Positions 41,559-50,774 of a DNA stretch of 64,000 nucleotides are shown piece by piece (the first letter of the stretch is position 1; each line of letters begins with the position of its first letter). Source of the stretch: Nocardia jiangxiensis NBRC 101359 (GTDB taxonomy: Bacteria; Actinomycetota; Actinomycetes; Mycobacteriales; Mycobacteriaceae); the NCBI RefSeq assembly GCF_000308615.1, contig NZ_BAGB01000076.1, forward strand, positions 124,001-188,000. The letters run 5' to 3'. The notes under the pieces were generated by a model that made no database searches, had not been told where the DNA came from, and saw only the letters and a program-made list of their open reading frames with translations. Both the position numbers and the translations under genes were made by a program.

Positions 41559-42410
41559 ATGGACGCCGTGAACGACGCCGCGAACCACACTGCAGAGCCG
41601 GTCCCCGGGCCGCGGTCCACGGCATCGACGGCGGTCGACCGTGCCGGCAGCGCGCCGGATCCGGCCGCCGCTCAGCCCACCGGACCGGGCCACCCGACCG
41701 GCTCGCGCCTGCACCCCCGAGTCACCAGCTTCCGCTCTCGTCGTGGCGCACTCACCGCTACGCAGCAGCAATCCTGGGCGCGGATGTGGCCGCGCATCGG
41801 CCGCGACGTCTCGGACGACGCGCTCGACGCGGCGGCCTGGTTCGGCCGGCAGGCCCCGCTGATCATCGAGATCGGCTGCGGGACCGGCACCGCGACCGCC
41901 GCGATGGCCCAGGCCGAACCGGAGTTCGACCTGATCGGCATCGAGGTCTACAAGCCGGGCCTGGCGCAATTGGTGCAGCGCATCGAACGCGAGGGCATCG
42001 AGAACATCCGGCTGTTGCGCGGCGATGCGGTGGACGTCCTCGAACACATGATTGCCAAGGATTCACTGACCGGGGTTCGGGTGTTCTTCCCGGACCCCTG
42101 GCCCAAGGCTCGGCACCACAAGCGCCGCCTGCTGCAGCCCAGCACGATGACGCTCATCGCCAGCCGTCTGCGCCCCGGCGGGATTCTGCACGTCGCGACC
42201 GACCACGCCGGTTACGCCGAGCACATCGCCGAGGTGGGCGCGGCGGAGCCGCAGTTCATCGGCCTCAACGAGGCCGCAGGCGGCGATCGCGACAGCTTCG
42301 CCGAATCCGCTCCGATCGGCTTCGACCGGCCCGTAACGAAATTCGAAAGTAAGGCGCATCGGGCCGGGAGCGACATCACAGAGCTGATTTGGGGGAAGAT
42401 CGGATCATGA
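41559..42410 (+). CDS. trmB: tRNA (guanine-N7-)-methyltransferase
   Basis: ATG 41559 (MDAVNDAANHTAEPVPG) gives 283 residues; a hydrophilic Pro/Ala-rich N-terminal extension of about 55 residues precedes the core, as in mycobacterial relatives. The core shows SFRSRRGALTATQQQSW, the SAM-binding LIIEIGCGTGTATAAMA, IGIEVYKPGLAQLV, and the diagnostic FFPDPWPKARHHKRRLLQ. It makes m7G46 in tRNA. It begins the trmB-NYN-mmpL3 gene run, conserved in mycobacteria. Confidence 0.93.
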   Translation: MDAVNDAANHTAEPVPGPRSTASTAVDRAGSAPDPAAAQPTGPGHPTGSRLHPRVTSFRSRRGALTATQQQSWARMWPRIGRDVSDDALDAAAWFGRQAPLIIEIGCGTGTATAAMAQAEPEFDLIGIEVYKPGLAQLVQRIEREGIENIRLLRGDAVDVLEHMIAKDSLTGVRVFFPDPWPKARHHKRRLLQPSTMTLIASRLRPGGILHVATDHAGYAEHIAEVGAAEPQFIGLNEAAGGDRDSFAESAPIGFDRPVTKFESKAHRAGSDITELIWGKIGS

Positions 42411-42468
42411 GCGTGCGAAGCGAGCGAACAGTTAGCTCAGCCATTCCCGCCGTCGGTGGTGCGCTGTC

Positions 42469-43239
42469 ATGACGGTCAGCGAGATGGACCACGACGTGAT
42501 GGACGTCACCGATATGGTGCACAACAACCCCTCCGATCGCGCTCCGGCCCCGTCCACGGCGAACTCCGGCGCCGGATCGGCCCCGCAGGGCAGCGGTACC
42601 GATGTGCGGCGGGTGCTGCTGGTCTGGGACGCGCCGAATCTCGACATGGGCCTGGGCGCGATCCTGGGCGGACGTCCCACCGCGGCGTACCGGCCGCGCT
42701 TCGACGCGCTGGGCCGCTGGCTGCTCGCCCGCACCGCCGAACTGTCCGTCGGCGGCACCGGCCGGGTGGAAGCCGAGGCCACGGTGTTCACCAATATCGC
42801 CCCCGGCACCGCCGATGTGGTGCGGCCCTGGGTGGAGGCGTTGCGCAACGTCGGTTACGCGGTCTTCGCCAAACCCAAGATCGACGAGGATTCCGACGTC
42901 GACAGCGATATGTTGGCGCACATCGAATTACGCCGCCGCGGTGCGGGTCTGGCCGGAATCATGGTCGCCTCCGCCGACGGTCAGGCGTTCCGCGAACCCC
43001 TCGAGGAGATCGCCGCAGGCGGCGTCCCGGTGCAGGTGCTCGGATTCCGCGAGCATGCGAGCTGGGCCGTGACGTCCGATATCCTCGAGTTCATCGACCT
43101 CGAGGACATCCCGGGAGTGTTCCGCGAACCGCTTCCCCGGGTCAGCCTCGAGTCGTTGCCCGACGAGGGTGCCTGGCTGCAGCCCTTCCGGCCGTTGTCC
43201 GCACTGCTCACCTCCCGCCCCGCGCAAGGAGTCGCTTAA
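42469..43239 (+). CDS. NYN/PIN-like domain protein (Rv0207c-type)
   Basis: A 256-residue protein from ATG 42469. After about 45 disordered residues comes the NYN domain: RRVLLVWDAPNLDMGLGAILGG with the first metal-binding Asp residues, a second acidic segment PKIDEDSDVDSDMLAHIELRRR, and GIMVASADGQAFREPLEEIAAGGVPVQVLGF with a third Asp. This arrangement is that of PIN/NYN metal-dependent ribonucleases. It is conserved immediately upstream of mmpL3 in mycobacteria and its stop lies one base before the mmpL3 GTG. An RNase or RNA-processing role is inferred; no direct link to mycolate export is known to me. Confidence 0.85.
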   Translation: MTVSEMDHDVMDVTDMVHNNPSDRAPAPSTANSGAGSAPQGSGTDVRRVLLVWDAPNLDMGLGAILGGRPTAAYRPRFDALGRWLLARTAELSVGGTGRVEAEATVFTNIAPGTADVVRPWVEALRNVGYAVFAKPKIDEDSDVDSDMLAHIELRRRGAGLAGIMVASADGQAFREPLEEIAAGGVPVQVLGFREHASWAVTSDILEFIDLEDIPGVFREPLPRVSLESLPDEGAWLQPFRPLSALLTSRPAQGVA

Positions 43240-43240
43240 A

Positions 43241-46200
43241 GTGTTCACCCGCTGGGGCGATTTGGTCTCCCGATTCCGCTACGTCGTACTGGGCGTGATG
43301 GTTGCCGCGCTGCTCGGTCTGGGCGCGTTCGGCCTCGGATTGGACAAACATCTCAGCTCCAGCGGGTGGGACGATCCCGGCTCCGAGTCGACACAGGCTG
43401 CGCAGCTGCTGGATTCGACGTACGGCCGCGACCACACCGGTGACGTCATCGTGCTGTACACCGCGCCGGACGGGAAGACCGTCGACGACCCGTCGTTCAA
43501 CAAGCCGATCATCGAGAATCTGACCAATCTGCCCAAGCAGCATCCGGATCAGATCGACAAGGTCTTCGTCTCGCCGTGGAACGTGCCGGGCGCGGCCCAG
43601 TACTCGGCCTCGGTCACCGTATCCAAGGACCGCAAGGTCGCCTTCGCCGCGGTCGAGCTCAAGGGCGACGACGACACCTCGACGATGAACAACTACCGGG
43701 AAGTCCACGACGCCTTCGACATTCCCGGGGTGAATGTTCAGGTCGCCGGTCTGCAACCGGTCGCGGGCACGCTGAACGACACCATCGCGTCGGATCAGCG
43801 GCGCATGGAGGTCCTGGCGATTCCGGGCGTCGCGGTGTTGCTGTTCTTCATCTTCGGCGGCGTCGTCGCGGCGGCGCTGCCGCTGATCGTGGGTGGCCTG
43901 ACGATCATCAGCGCCAACGGCATCGTCATGGCCCTGACGAAGTTCACCGAGGTGAACTCGTTCGTGAGCGCGGTGGTGTCGATGATCGGGCTGGGCCTGG
44001 CGATCGACTACGGATTGTTCATCGTGAGCCGGTTCCGTGAGGAACTGGCCGACGGCTACGACACCCGCGCGGCCGTGCGACGTTCGGTCATGACCGCCGG
44101 ACGCACCGTCGCGTTCTCCGCGACGATGATCATCGCGGCCAGTGCGAGCATGCTGCTGTTCCCGCAGGGCTTCCTGAAATCCGTCGCCTACGGCACGATC
44201 GCCACGGTCGCCCTGGCCGCGGTCGCCTCGCTGACGATCCTGCCCGCGATCCTGAGCATCCTGGGCTCGCGAGTGGACATGTTGGGGCTCAAGTGGTTCC
44301 GCAAGACCAAGACCACCGAGGAGATCGAGAACGGCTTCTGGGGCCGCAGCACACAGTGGGTGATGAAACATCCGCTGAAGGTGGCGGTCCCGCTGTGCAT
44401 CGTGCTGCTGCTGTTGATCATTCCGGTGAAGAATCTGCAGTTCGGCGGGATCAGCGAAACCTATCTGCCGCCGGACAATCCGACTCGCGTGGCGCAGCAG
44501 GAATTCGATCAGCTGTTCCCGACGCGCCGGACCGATCCGATCAACCTGGTGATCGTCACCCAGGACTCCACGAAGATCTATTCGATTCTGCAGCAGGCGG
44601 ATCAGGCTCCCGGGCTGACCGGTCAGTTCGCGGTCCCCGGACAGCCGCCGACCGGATCGGACGTCTGGAAGACCTCCACCACGCTGACCGATTCGGACAA
44701 CGCCAACGCCACCATCGACTATCTGCGGTCGATGAGCGTGCCCGACGGCGTCGATGTCTATATCGGCGGCACACCGGCGATGCAGAAGGACAGCGTCGAC
44801 GCGCTGCTGAACCGGATGCCGCTGATGGTCGTGCTGGTCGTCTTGGTGACCACGCTGCTGATGTTCCTGACCTTCGGCTCGCTGGTGCTGCCGATCAAGG
44901 CCGCGTTGATGAGCGCCCTGGGCCTCGGCGCGACGCTGGGCATTCTGACCTGGATCTTCATCGACGGTCACGGGGCCGGACTGATGAATTTCACGCCACA
45001 ACCGATCATGTCGCCGGTACTGGTGCTGATCATCGCGATCATCTACGGCCTGTCGACCGACTACGAGGTGTTCCTGCTCTCGCGCATGGTGGAGGCGCGC
45101 GCGGTGGGCGCGAGCACCACCGAGGCGGTCAAGTCCGGCACCGCGCAGACCGGCCGCATCATCACCGCCGCCGCGCTGATCCTGCTGGTGGTCACCGGCG
45201 CGTTCGCGTTCTCCGATCTGGTGATGATGCAGTACATCGCGTACGGCATGGTCGCGGCGCTGCTCATCGACGCCACGGTGATCCGCATGCTGCTGGTGCC
45301 CGCCACCATGAAGCTGCTCGGCGACGACTGCTGGTGGGCTCCGGCGTGGATGAAGCGGATCCAGGCGAAGATCGGTCTGGGCGAGCCGATGCTGGGCGAT
45401 GAACGTCCCGGCGGCGGTGAGGTCGTCGACCTGGTCAAGACCACGCCCGTCACCGATCCGGTGACCATGCAGATCCCGATGATGCCGGACGGCACTCCGG
45501 CCAAGCCGGGTCGTAAACCCAAGCGCGCCAGGTTCATTCGGCACGCCGACCCGGAAGCGCCGACCGAGCGGCTGGACTCTCCGGAGACGCCCGATGCGAA
45601 GTCGGACGATGCGGAGACGAACAACGCGGGGACGAACAACGCGGGGACGAACAAAGCGAAGTCGGACGACACGAAGTCCGGCAACACGCGGAAGTCGCGG
45701 AACGCGAAGTCCCGCATCCTGCCGCCGCCGGGAGTGCTGCAGCGGGCCGACCCGCAGGCATCCGGCGAGGACACCGCGGCGCCCGCGAGTGCATCGACCC
45801 CGCCGCAGTCCTCGCTGAATCTGCCGGGCGTCACCCCGGTGGCCGCACCCGAGGCGACGCAGCAGTCCCCCGAGGTCTCACCGCCGCGTAATCTGCCGCG
45901 TCCGCCGGTGCCGCCGGGTTCGGGCATGTCGGATCAGGCGGAGTACGGGACGCCACAGAATGCGGGAGCCGATCAGGTCGGTACGACACCCCGAATCCTG
46001 CCGCCGCGCCCCAAACAGTCCGCGGTGCCGCCGCATCCGGCCGCCCGCGCGCAGCGTTATCAGCCGCACGATGGGGTCGATTCCGAGCCGACCGAGGCCG
46101 AACCCGCCGTCCCCGCGGGTGATGCCGGGGCCCACGCGCAGACCACGCCGACCCCGGCCACCCGTCCCGCCCCGGCGGACCCCCGCCAGGAGGCCAGCCG

Positions 46201-46348
46201 CAGCAGTATCGAGCAGTGGATGGCCGACCTGCGCTCCTCGCGCAACCGCCCCGCCCAGCCCGAGAACACCGACGAGGGCAAGCATCACGGCGGCAGCAAC
46301 CGGACCGTGAGCGTCAACGAGCTACTGCGCCGCCAGAACCGCGAGTGA
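43241..46348 (+). CDS. mmpL3: MmpL3 trehalose monomycolate flippase (RND family)
   Basis: GTG 43241 (VFTRWGDLVSRFRYVVLG) follows AAGGAG and gives 1035 residues, about 90 longer than the mycobacterial protein. RND/MmpL features: twelve membrane helices, two periplasmic porter domains, and the proton-relay Asp-Tyr pairs in GLGLAIDYGLFIVSRF (D256-Y257) and IYGLSTDYEVFLLSRM (D607-Y608). It moves trehalose monomycolate to the periplasm using the proton gradient and is normally essential in mycolic-acid bacteria. The extra length is a disordered Pro/Asp/Asn-rich cytoplasmic tail from about residue 750, including a tandem repeat at 45616-45660. Confidence 0.93.
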   Translation: MFTRWGDLVSRFRYVVLGVMVAALLGLGAFGLGLDKHLSSSGWDDPGSESTQAAQLLDSTYGRDHTGDVIVLYTAPDGKTVDDPSFNKPIIENLTNLPKQHPDQIDKVFVSPWNVPGAAQYSASVTVSKDRKVAFAAVELKGDDDTSTMNNYREVHDAFDIPGVNVQVAGLQPVAGTLNDTIASDQRRMEVLAIPGVAVLLFFIFGGVVAAALPLIVGGLTIISANGIVMALTKFTEVNSFVSAVVSMIGLGLAIDYGLFIVSRFREELADGYDTRAAVRRSVMTAGRTVAFSATMIIAASASMLLFPQGFLKSVAYGTIATVALAAVASLTILPAILSILGSRVDMLGLKWFRKTKTTEEIENGFWGRSTQWVMKHPLKVAVPLCIVLLLLIIPVKNLQFGGISETYLPPDNPTRVAQQEFDQLFPTRRTDPINLVIVTQDSTKIYSILQQADQAPGLTGQFAVPGQPPTGSDVWKTSTTLTDSDNANATIDYLRSMSVPDGVDVYIGGTPAMQKDSVDALLNRMPLMVVLVVLVTTLLMFLTFGSLVLPIKAALMSALGLGATLGILTWIFIDGHGAGLMNFTPQPIMSPVLVLIIAIIYGLSTDYEVFLLSRMVEARAVGASTTEAVKSGTAQTGRIITAAALILLVVTGAFAFSDLVMMQYIAYGMVAALLIDATVIRMLLVPATMKLLGDDCWWAPAWMKRIQAKIGLGEPMLGDERPGGGEVVDLVKTTPVTDPVTMQIPMMPDGTPAKPGRKPKRARFIRHADPEAPTERLDSPETPDAKSDDAETNNAGTNNAGTNKAKSDDTKSGNTRKSRNAKSRILPPPGVLQRADPQASGEDTAAPASASTPPQSSLNLPGVTPVAAPEATQQSPEVSPPRNLPRPPVPPGSGMSDQAEYGTPQNAGADQVGTTPRILPPRPKQSAVPPHPAARAQRYQPHDGVDSEPTEAEPAVPAGDAGAHAQTTPTPATRPAPADPRQEASRSSIEQWMADLRSSRNRPAQPENTDEGKHHGGSNRTVSVNELLRRQNRE
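45616..45660 (+). repeat. 15-bp tandem repeat in the MmpL3 tail
   Basis: GACGAACAACGCGGG is present twice in tandem (45616-45630, 45631-45645), followed by a third, diverged copy. It encodes TNNAG-type pentads in the disordered C-terminal tail. The copy number is likely to vary between strains because the repeat length is a multiple of three and keeps frame. Confidence 0.75.
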
Positions 46349-46361
46349 GCAGTGCGTTCGG

Positions 46362-46392
46362 CCGGATCCCCGTCGCACGGGCGAGGATCCGG
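46362..46392 (+). terminator. Probable hairpin terminator after mmpL3
   Basis: CCGGATCC (46362-46369) pairs perfectly with GGATCCGG (46385-46392), and an inner CCGT/ACGG stem lies in the loop. No T-tract follows, the form often called I-shaped in actinobacteria. It starts 14 bases after the mmpL3 stop. The remaining gap to 46539 holds no gene. Confidence 0.5.
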
Positions 46393-46539
46393 ATGTCGCA
46401 TATGAGCCATCTGGCGCTAATACGCCATTGCTCCGAGATGCACGCCCACCGAACCGGTCAGGATGCCGCGGATCGCTGAGGACTGGCGACCGCCACACAG
46501 CGGCGTGGCATTCACGATGCGGGTGCGGTCCCGCAGGCC

Positions 46540-47346
46540 CTATCCGTGCGACGCAGCCCGGCCGATCGCCGTGCGGATTTCTGCGGTGACCAGGTCGGGA
46601 GCTTCGAGCATCGGGACGTGACCCACGCCCGGGAGGGTGCGGGATTCGACGCCGGGCGCGGCGATGCCGCGACCGTGGAATCGGGGCGGGAGCAGGCGAT
46701 CGTGTTCGCAGAGCAGCACCGTGACCGGAGCCTGAATCTCGGCGAGACCGGTGAATCCGTTCGCGAGAGTGGGGTCCTGGGCCAGATCGTCGACGACATG
46801 GCAGTGCGCGGGAGCTGCGGCGCAGGCGGTGGCCAGGGCGTGCGGGACCGCGGCCGGGCGATGGGCGAGCAGCGGAATCACCAGGCTGCGCACCATGCTC
46901 GGAGCCGACGATCCCGCACCGACGCCCAGGACCGGGCCGAACGCCCGGTACTTGCGGATCAACTGCTGGGTGGCCGGGACATCCGCCTCCCACAGTCCCC
47001 CGGGCGCGATGGCGACCACCGAGCGCGCCCGGCCCCGCGCGGCGAGTTCCAGGGCCAGCCAGCCACCGAGCGAATTGCCCACCAGATGTGCTGTGGGCCA
47101 GTCGTTCTCGTCCATGACGGCGGCCACGAAATCGGCCAGCGCGGTGAAGGTCGCGGGACCGGACACCGCCGGGCCACCCCAGTGACCGGGCAGCGTCGGC
47201 GCGAAAACCTCGTGGTCACCGGATAGTTCGTCGATCACCGCGCCCCAGGACTGCCAGGTGAGCAGCAGTCCGTGCAACAGCAGTACGGGCTCCCCTCGGC
47301 CGGCCCGGAAATGCGGATCCGGTTCGGCCGCGACACGCTGCACCAT
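46540..47346 (-). CDS. Alpha/beta-fold hydrolase
   Basis: A 268-residue protein from ATG 47346. It has the oxyanion-hole strand VLLLHGLLLTWQSW, then LPGHWGG, the nucleophile elbow LVGNSLGGW (Ser92), LLCEHDRLLP with the acid residue and GVGHVPMLEAP with the catalytic His. The size and cap suggest a small-molecule esterase, lactonase or dehalogenase-type hydrolase; the substrate is not predictable. It has no signal peptide. It is convergent with mmpL3 and 39 bases from the DUF1707 gene on the same strand, so the two may be co-transcribed. Confidence 0.85.
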   Translation of the reverse strand: MVQRVAAEPDPHFRAGRGEPVLLLHGLLLTWQSWGAVIDELSGDHEVFAPTLPGHWGGPAVSGPATFTALADFVAAVMDENDWPTAHLVGNSLGGWLALELAARGRARSVVAIAPGGLWEADVPATQQLIRKYRAFGPVLGVGAGSSAPSMVRSLVIPLLAHRPAAVPHALATACAAAPAHCHVVDDLAQDPTLANGFTGLAEIQAPVTVLLCEHDRLLPPRFHGRGIAAPGVESRTLPGVGHVPMLEAPDLVTAEIRTAIGRAASHG

Positions 47347-47385
47347 GGCGGTGACGATACCCGCGTGACCTCGCCTGTCGACCGG

Positions 47386-48063
47386 TCAGAATCCCGACAT
47401 CAGCCGACGCCACTGCATCGCGAGCGGCTGTTTGGCGGTGACCGAGCCGAACCGCAGCCGACCGTGCACGACCACGTGCAGCGGCCCGATCGGCGGGCCG
47501 GTGCGCACCTTGTTGTTCACGCTGGACCCGATCAGCTCCAGGCCGTCGACGTCGACGGTGGCCGCGCCGGGCAGGATCAGCGTCAGCGAACTGCAGAAAT
47601 CGTCCATGCGCAGCTCCACCACCTGCGTGGACATCACCGCCTGGGTGAAATCCAGACTGACGCTGGAGCAGTAGTTGTTCAGGTACATCGTCGGCGGGAC
47701 GTGCCAGGCGCCCTTGCGGTTCACCGAGGAGATCCGCGAGCGGATGGTCGCCGACGAGGCGGGCGCGGGGCCCGGAGCCTTCGCATACGACGGCGTCGCC
47801 CGACCGGCCGGATCGGGCTGCCCGACCAGCCGGACCCCGGGCAGATCGATCAGCACGGCGTTCAGTTCCCCGCGGGTCTTGGCCGCCAGCGCGGTATCCA
47901 TCCGTTCGGTGAACTCACCGAGCGAGAGCATCCCCAACCCGACCGCACGCTGTAGCAGCATCCCGACATGTTCGCGTTCCGCGTCCGAGACCCGCAGATC
48001 CCGATCGCCCGCCGCACCCCCGGTCTCGGGAACCGGCCCGGCGGAAACCGTTTCACCAGCCAT
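47386..48063 (-). CDS. DUF1707 (SHOCT-like) domain protein
   Basis: ATG 48063 (MAGETVSAGPVPETGG) gives 225 residues; upstream frame continuation lies across the divergent gene and is not coding. Residues 22-75 are the DUF1707 domain (DLRVSDAEREHVGMLLQRAVGLGMLSLGEFTERMDTALAAKTRGEL). The C-terminal half is a beta-rich domain without membrane segments (SSVNRKGAWHVPPTMYLNN, VELRMDDFCSSLTLILPGAATV) like the cell-wall-active antibiotic-response (LiaF-like) C-domain. Such proteins are common in actinobacteria and poorly understood. It is divergent from the AI-2E-type transporter. Confidence 0.8.
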   Translation of the reverse strand: MAGETVSAGPVPETGGAAGDRDLRVSDAEREHVGMLLQRAVGLGMLSLGEFTERMDTALAAKTRGELNAVLIDLPGVRLVGQPDPAGRATPSYAKAPGPAPASSATIRSRISSVNRKGAWHVPPTMYLNNYCSSVSLDFTQAVMSTQVVELRMDDFCSSLTLILPGAATVDVDGLELIGSSVNNKVRTGPPIGPLHVVVHGRLRFGSVTAKQPLAMQWRRLMSGF

Positions 48064-48228
48064 GACATCGAGGTTACCGACGTCACAGGCCCCGCACATC
48101 AGGGCAATCCCTGATGTTCCGATCCGATACAGCCCCCGGTCAGGGTGTGGTTGACAGCACGGAAAACCGGCATTCCCATCCGGTGCGCACACGTGCCCGC
48201 GACGGTCGCGACGGTTAGGCTCGGCCGC

Positions 48229-49518
48229 GTGACTGACGTTGGTTCGGACCGGAACGGGTCCGATGCGCAGGACTCCGAGGCGCGCGAGGGCCGGACCGGC
48301 CGCCGCGTCGCGGCCGACTCGGTACATCCGTTCGTCCGGGTGAGCGCCGAATGGTGCTGGCGGTTGCTGGTGATCGTGCTGGCGGTCGTGGTGATCGGCT
48401 ATCTGTCCCGGCGGTTGGCCACCGTGGTCATCCCGGTCGCGATCGCCCTGCTGGCGGCGGCGCTGCTGGTACCGCTGGTGGATCTGCTGCAGCGGCTGGG
48501 GTTGCCGCGCTCGATCGGGGTGTTCGTCTCGCTGGTCGGCTCGCTCGGGGTGATCGCCGGGGTGTTCACCTTCGTGATCGAGCAGTTCGTCACCGGCGTT
48601 CCGCAGTTGGCCAACGAATTCAAGACCAGCGTCCAATCCATTCAGGACTGGCTGATCAACGGCCCGCTGCACCTGAGCAACGACCAGATCCGCAATGCGG
48701 GCGACACCATCGTGAAAACGCTGGAGCGCAATCAGGATTCGCTGACCAACGGCGCGCTGACCACCGCGGCCGCGATCGGCGAATTCCTCACCGGCACCTT
48801 CCTGACGCTGTTCATCCTGATCTTCTTCCTCTACGGCGGCAATCAGATCTGGGAGTTCGTCACCCGGGTGGTGCCGACCCCGCAGCGCGAACGGGTGCGC
48901 ACCGCCGGACGGCTCGGTTTCGGGACGCTGGTCGGATTCGTGCGCGCGACCGTCGCGGTGGCCGCGGTGGACGCGATCGGCATCGGCACCGGCCTGGCCA
49001 TTCTCGGCGTGCCGCTGGCACTGCCGCTGGGGACGCTGGTGTTCATCGGGGCGTTCATCCCGATCATCGGTTCGCTGCTGGCCGGCTCCATCGCGGTATT
49101 CCTGGCGTTGATGACCAAGGGGCTGGTCACGGCGTTGATCGTGCTGGGTGTCACGATCGCGGTGATGCAGTTGGAGAGCCATGTGCTGCAACCGTTGCTG
49201 CTCGGGCGCGCGGTGCGGATCCATCCGCTGGCGGTGGTGCTCGCGATCACCACCGGCGTGGTGTTGTACGGGCTGGTCGGCGGTCTGCTGGCGGTGCCGT
49301 TCGCCGCGGTGATGAACACCGCGATCCACTCGCTGCTGTCGGGCAGTTCCGAGGAGCTGTATCGGGAGCTCAACAGCGGTGCGTCGCGGCAGCCGATGTT
49401 CCACGCGCAACCCGACGAACCAGATCCGAATCGGTACCGGCTGCCCGAACCCGTTGCGGGCAAGGCCGATTCGGAAGACTCCGATGCCGAGGATCCCGAC
49501 GCTCGAGAATCCCGGTGA
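48229..49518 (+). CDS. AI-2E family transporter (Rv0205-type)
   Basis: GTG 48229 is chosen; TAGGCT (48216-48221) ends seven bases before it, fitting a leaderless transcript. About 429 residues. After a 40-residue hydrophilic N-terminus there are seven to eight hydrophobic segments, with the family pattern of a long cytoplasmic/peripheral helix pair (FKTSVQSIQDWLINGPLHLS) and the C-terminal GTLVFIGAFIPIIGSLLAG and VLQPLLLGRAVRIHPLAVVLAI motifs. The family includes the AI-2 exporter TqsA and sodium/proton antiporters, so the substrate is open. The C-terminus is acidic. M. tuberculosis Rv0205 lies next to mmpL3 too. Confidence 0.85.
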   Translation: MTDVGSDRNGSDAQDSEAREGRTGRRVAADSVHPFVRVSAEWCWRLLVIVLAVVVIGYLSRRLATVVIPVAIALLAAALLVPLVDLLQRLGLPRSIGVFVSLVGSLGVIAGVFTFVIEQFVTGVPQLANEFKTSVQSIQDWLINGPLHLSNDQIRNAGDTIVKTLERNQDSLTNGALTTAAAIGEFLTGTFLTLFILIFFLYGGNQIWEFVTRVVPTPQRERVRTAGRLGFGTLVGFVRATVAVAAVDAIGIGTGLAILGVPLALPLGTLVFIGAFIPIIGSLLAGSIAVFLALMTKGLVTALIVLGVTIAVMQLESHVLQPLLLGRAVRIHPLAVVLAITTGVVLYGLVGGLLAVPFAAVMNTAIHSLLSGSSEELYRELNSGASRQPMFHAQPDEPDPNRYRLPEPVAGKADSEDSDAEDPDARESR

Positions 49519-49567
49519 CGGGACGTCCGACGCCGAGCCCGGGGGGACCGAGGATGCGCGCTGACGG

Positions 49568-50773
49568 GTGCGGCTGATGGCCGTCGGCGCGACACGTGAG
49601 CCACAAACGCCCGAGGGCGTCGGCGCGACCGCGCCGCTGTGGCGTGCGGCGCAGGCATTTCGCCTGGTCACCGCGCTGTATGCGATCGGCCAGGAGATCG
49701 CGTCGGCGCCGTACTACCGGCATCCCGGACTCAGCTGGGTCCTGATCGGTCTGCTCGTGCTCTGGTCGATCGTGTCGGCGGCGCTGCTGTCGCAGTGGCG
49801 GATCAGCACCTCACGACGGGTGCGCACGACGGTGGTGATCGGAGATCACCTGGTGGTGATCGCGCTGATGGCCGCCACCCGTCTGGTCGCCGATTACGCC
49901 TGGTTCCACGGACATCAGACCGTGCCGACGACGCTGTGGGCGGCCAATGCGGTGATCTCCGCGGCGATCGCGTCCGGTCCGGTGGGCGGGGTCGTGTCTG
50001 GTGTGCTGATCTCGGCGGTGAGCATCGTGGTTCGCGCGCAGTGGGAATTGGATCTGTGGTCCGATGCGACCGCGCCGATGCTGGTCTCGGTGGGCCTGGC
50101 GCTGGGCCTGGCGGCCGACACCGCCCGCCGCGCACACCGTCAGCTGCAGCGTGCCGCCCTGCTCACCGCGGCCGCCCGGGAGCGTGAACGACTCGCCCGC
50201 GAGGTGCACGACGGGGTGTTGCAGGTGCTCAGCTACATCAAACGTCGCGGCAACGAGATAGGCGGTAGCACAGCGGAATTGGCGCAGCGTGCGGCCGAAC
50301 AGGAAGTGGCGCTGCGGGTGTTGCTGTCCGAGCAGAGCGCACCCGTGCCCGACGTCCCGGATTCTCCTGCCGCCGAACAGGATCTGCGCCCCCTGCTGAC
50401 CGCCCAGGCATCCCCCGACGTCTCGGTCTCCGCGCCCGCGGATCCGGTGCCGGTCGCCCGCGAGGCCGCCCGGGAACTCGCCGCCGCGGTGGCCGCTGCC
50501 CTGTCCAACACCGTGCTGCACGCCGGTCCCGACGCGAAAGCCTATGTCCTGCTGGAGGATACCGGCGAGGAGGTGATCGTCTCGGTCCGCGACGATGGCC
50601 CCGGCATCCCCGACGGCCGCCTCGCCGAGGCCGCCGCCCAGGGCAGGATGGGCGTGTCCCGATCCATCGTCGGCCGGATCACCGCCCTCGGCGGCACCGC
50701 CGACCTGCGCACCGACGACGGCGCAGAATGGGAATTCCGTCTCCCCCGGCACCGACCGACCCGAAAGGGATGA
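49568..50773 (+). CDS. MacS-type sensor histidine kinase
   Basis: GTG 49568 gives 401 residues. The N-terminal half has about six membrane segments (FRLVTALYAIGQEI, LSWVLIGLLVLWSIVSAALL, TTVVIGDHLVVIALMAATRLV and others). The dimerisation helix carries the phospho-accepting His in ARERERLAREVHDGVLQVLSYI (H214), the HisKA_3 type. The ATPase domain has AAALSNTVLHAG (N box) and VSVRDDGPGIP (G1). It partners with the response regulator beginning two bases after its stop. The signal is unknown; a membrane-embedded sensor suggests an envelope or lipid stimulus. Confidence 0.88.
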   Translation: MRLMAVGATREPQTPEGVGATAPLWRAAQAFRLVTALYAIGQEIASAPYYRHPGLSWVLIGLLVLWSIVSAALLSQWRISTSRRVRTTVVIGDHLVVIALMAATRLVADYAWFHGHQTVPTTLWAANAVISAAIASGPVGGVVSGVLISAVSIVVRAQWELDLWSDATAPMLVSVGLALGLAADTARRAHRQLQRAALLTAAARERERLAREVHDGVLQVLSYIKRRGNEIGGSTAELAQRAAEQEVALRVLLSEQSAPVPDVPDSPAAEQDLRPLLTAQASPDVSVSAPADPVPVAREAARELAAAVAAALSNTVLHAGPDAKAYVLLEDTGEEVIVSVRDDGPGIPDGRLAEAAAQGRMGVSRSIVGRITALGGTADLRTDDGAEWEFRLPRHRPTRKG

Positions 50774-50774
50774 G

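Noticed and set aside
48151..48179. TTGACA-like -35 box before the AI-2E transporter
   Set aside because: No acceptable -10 at 16-18 bases; the TAGGCT box next to GTG 48229 is a better promoter candidate.
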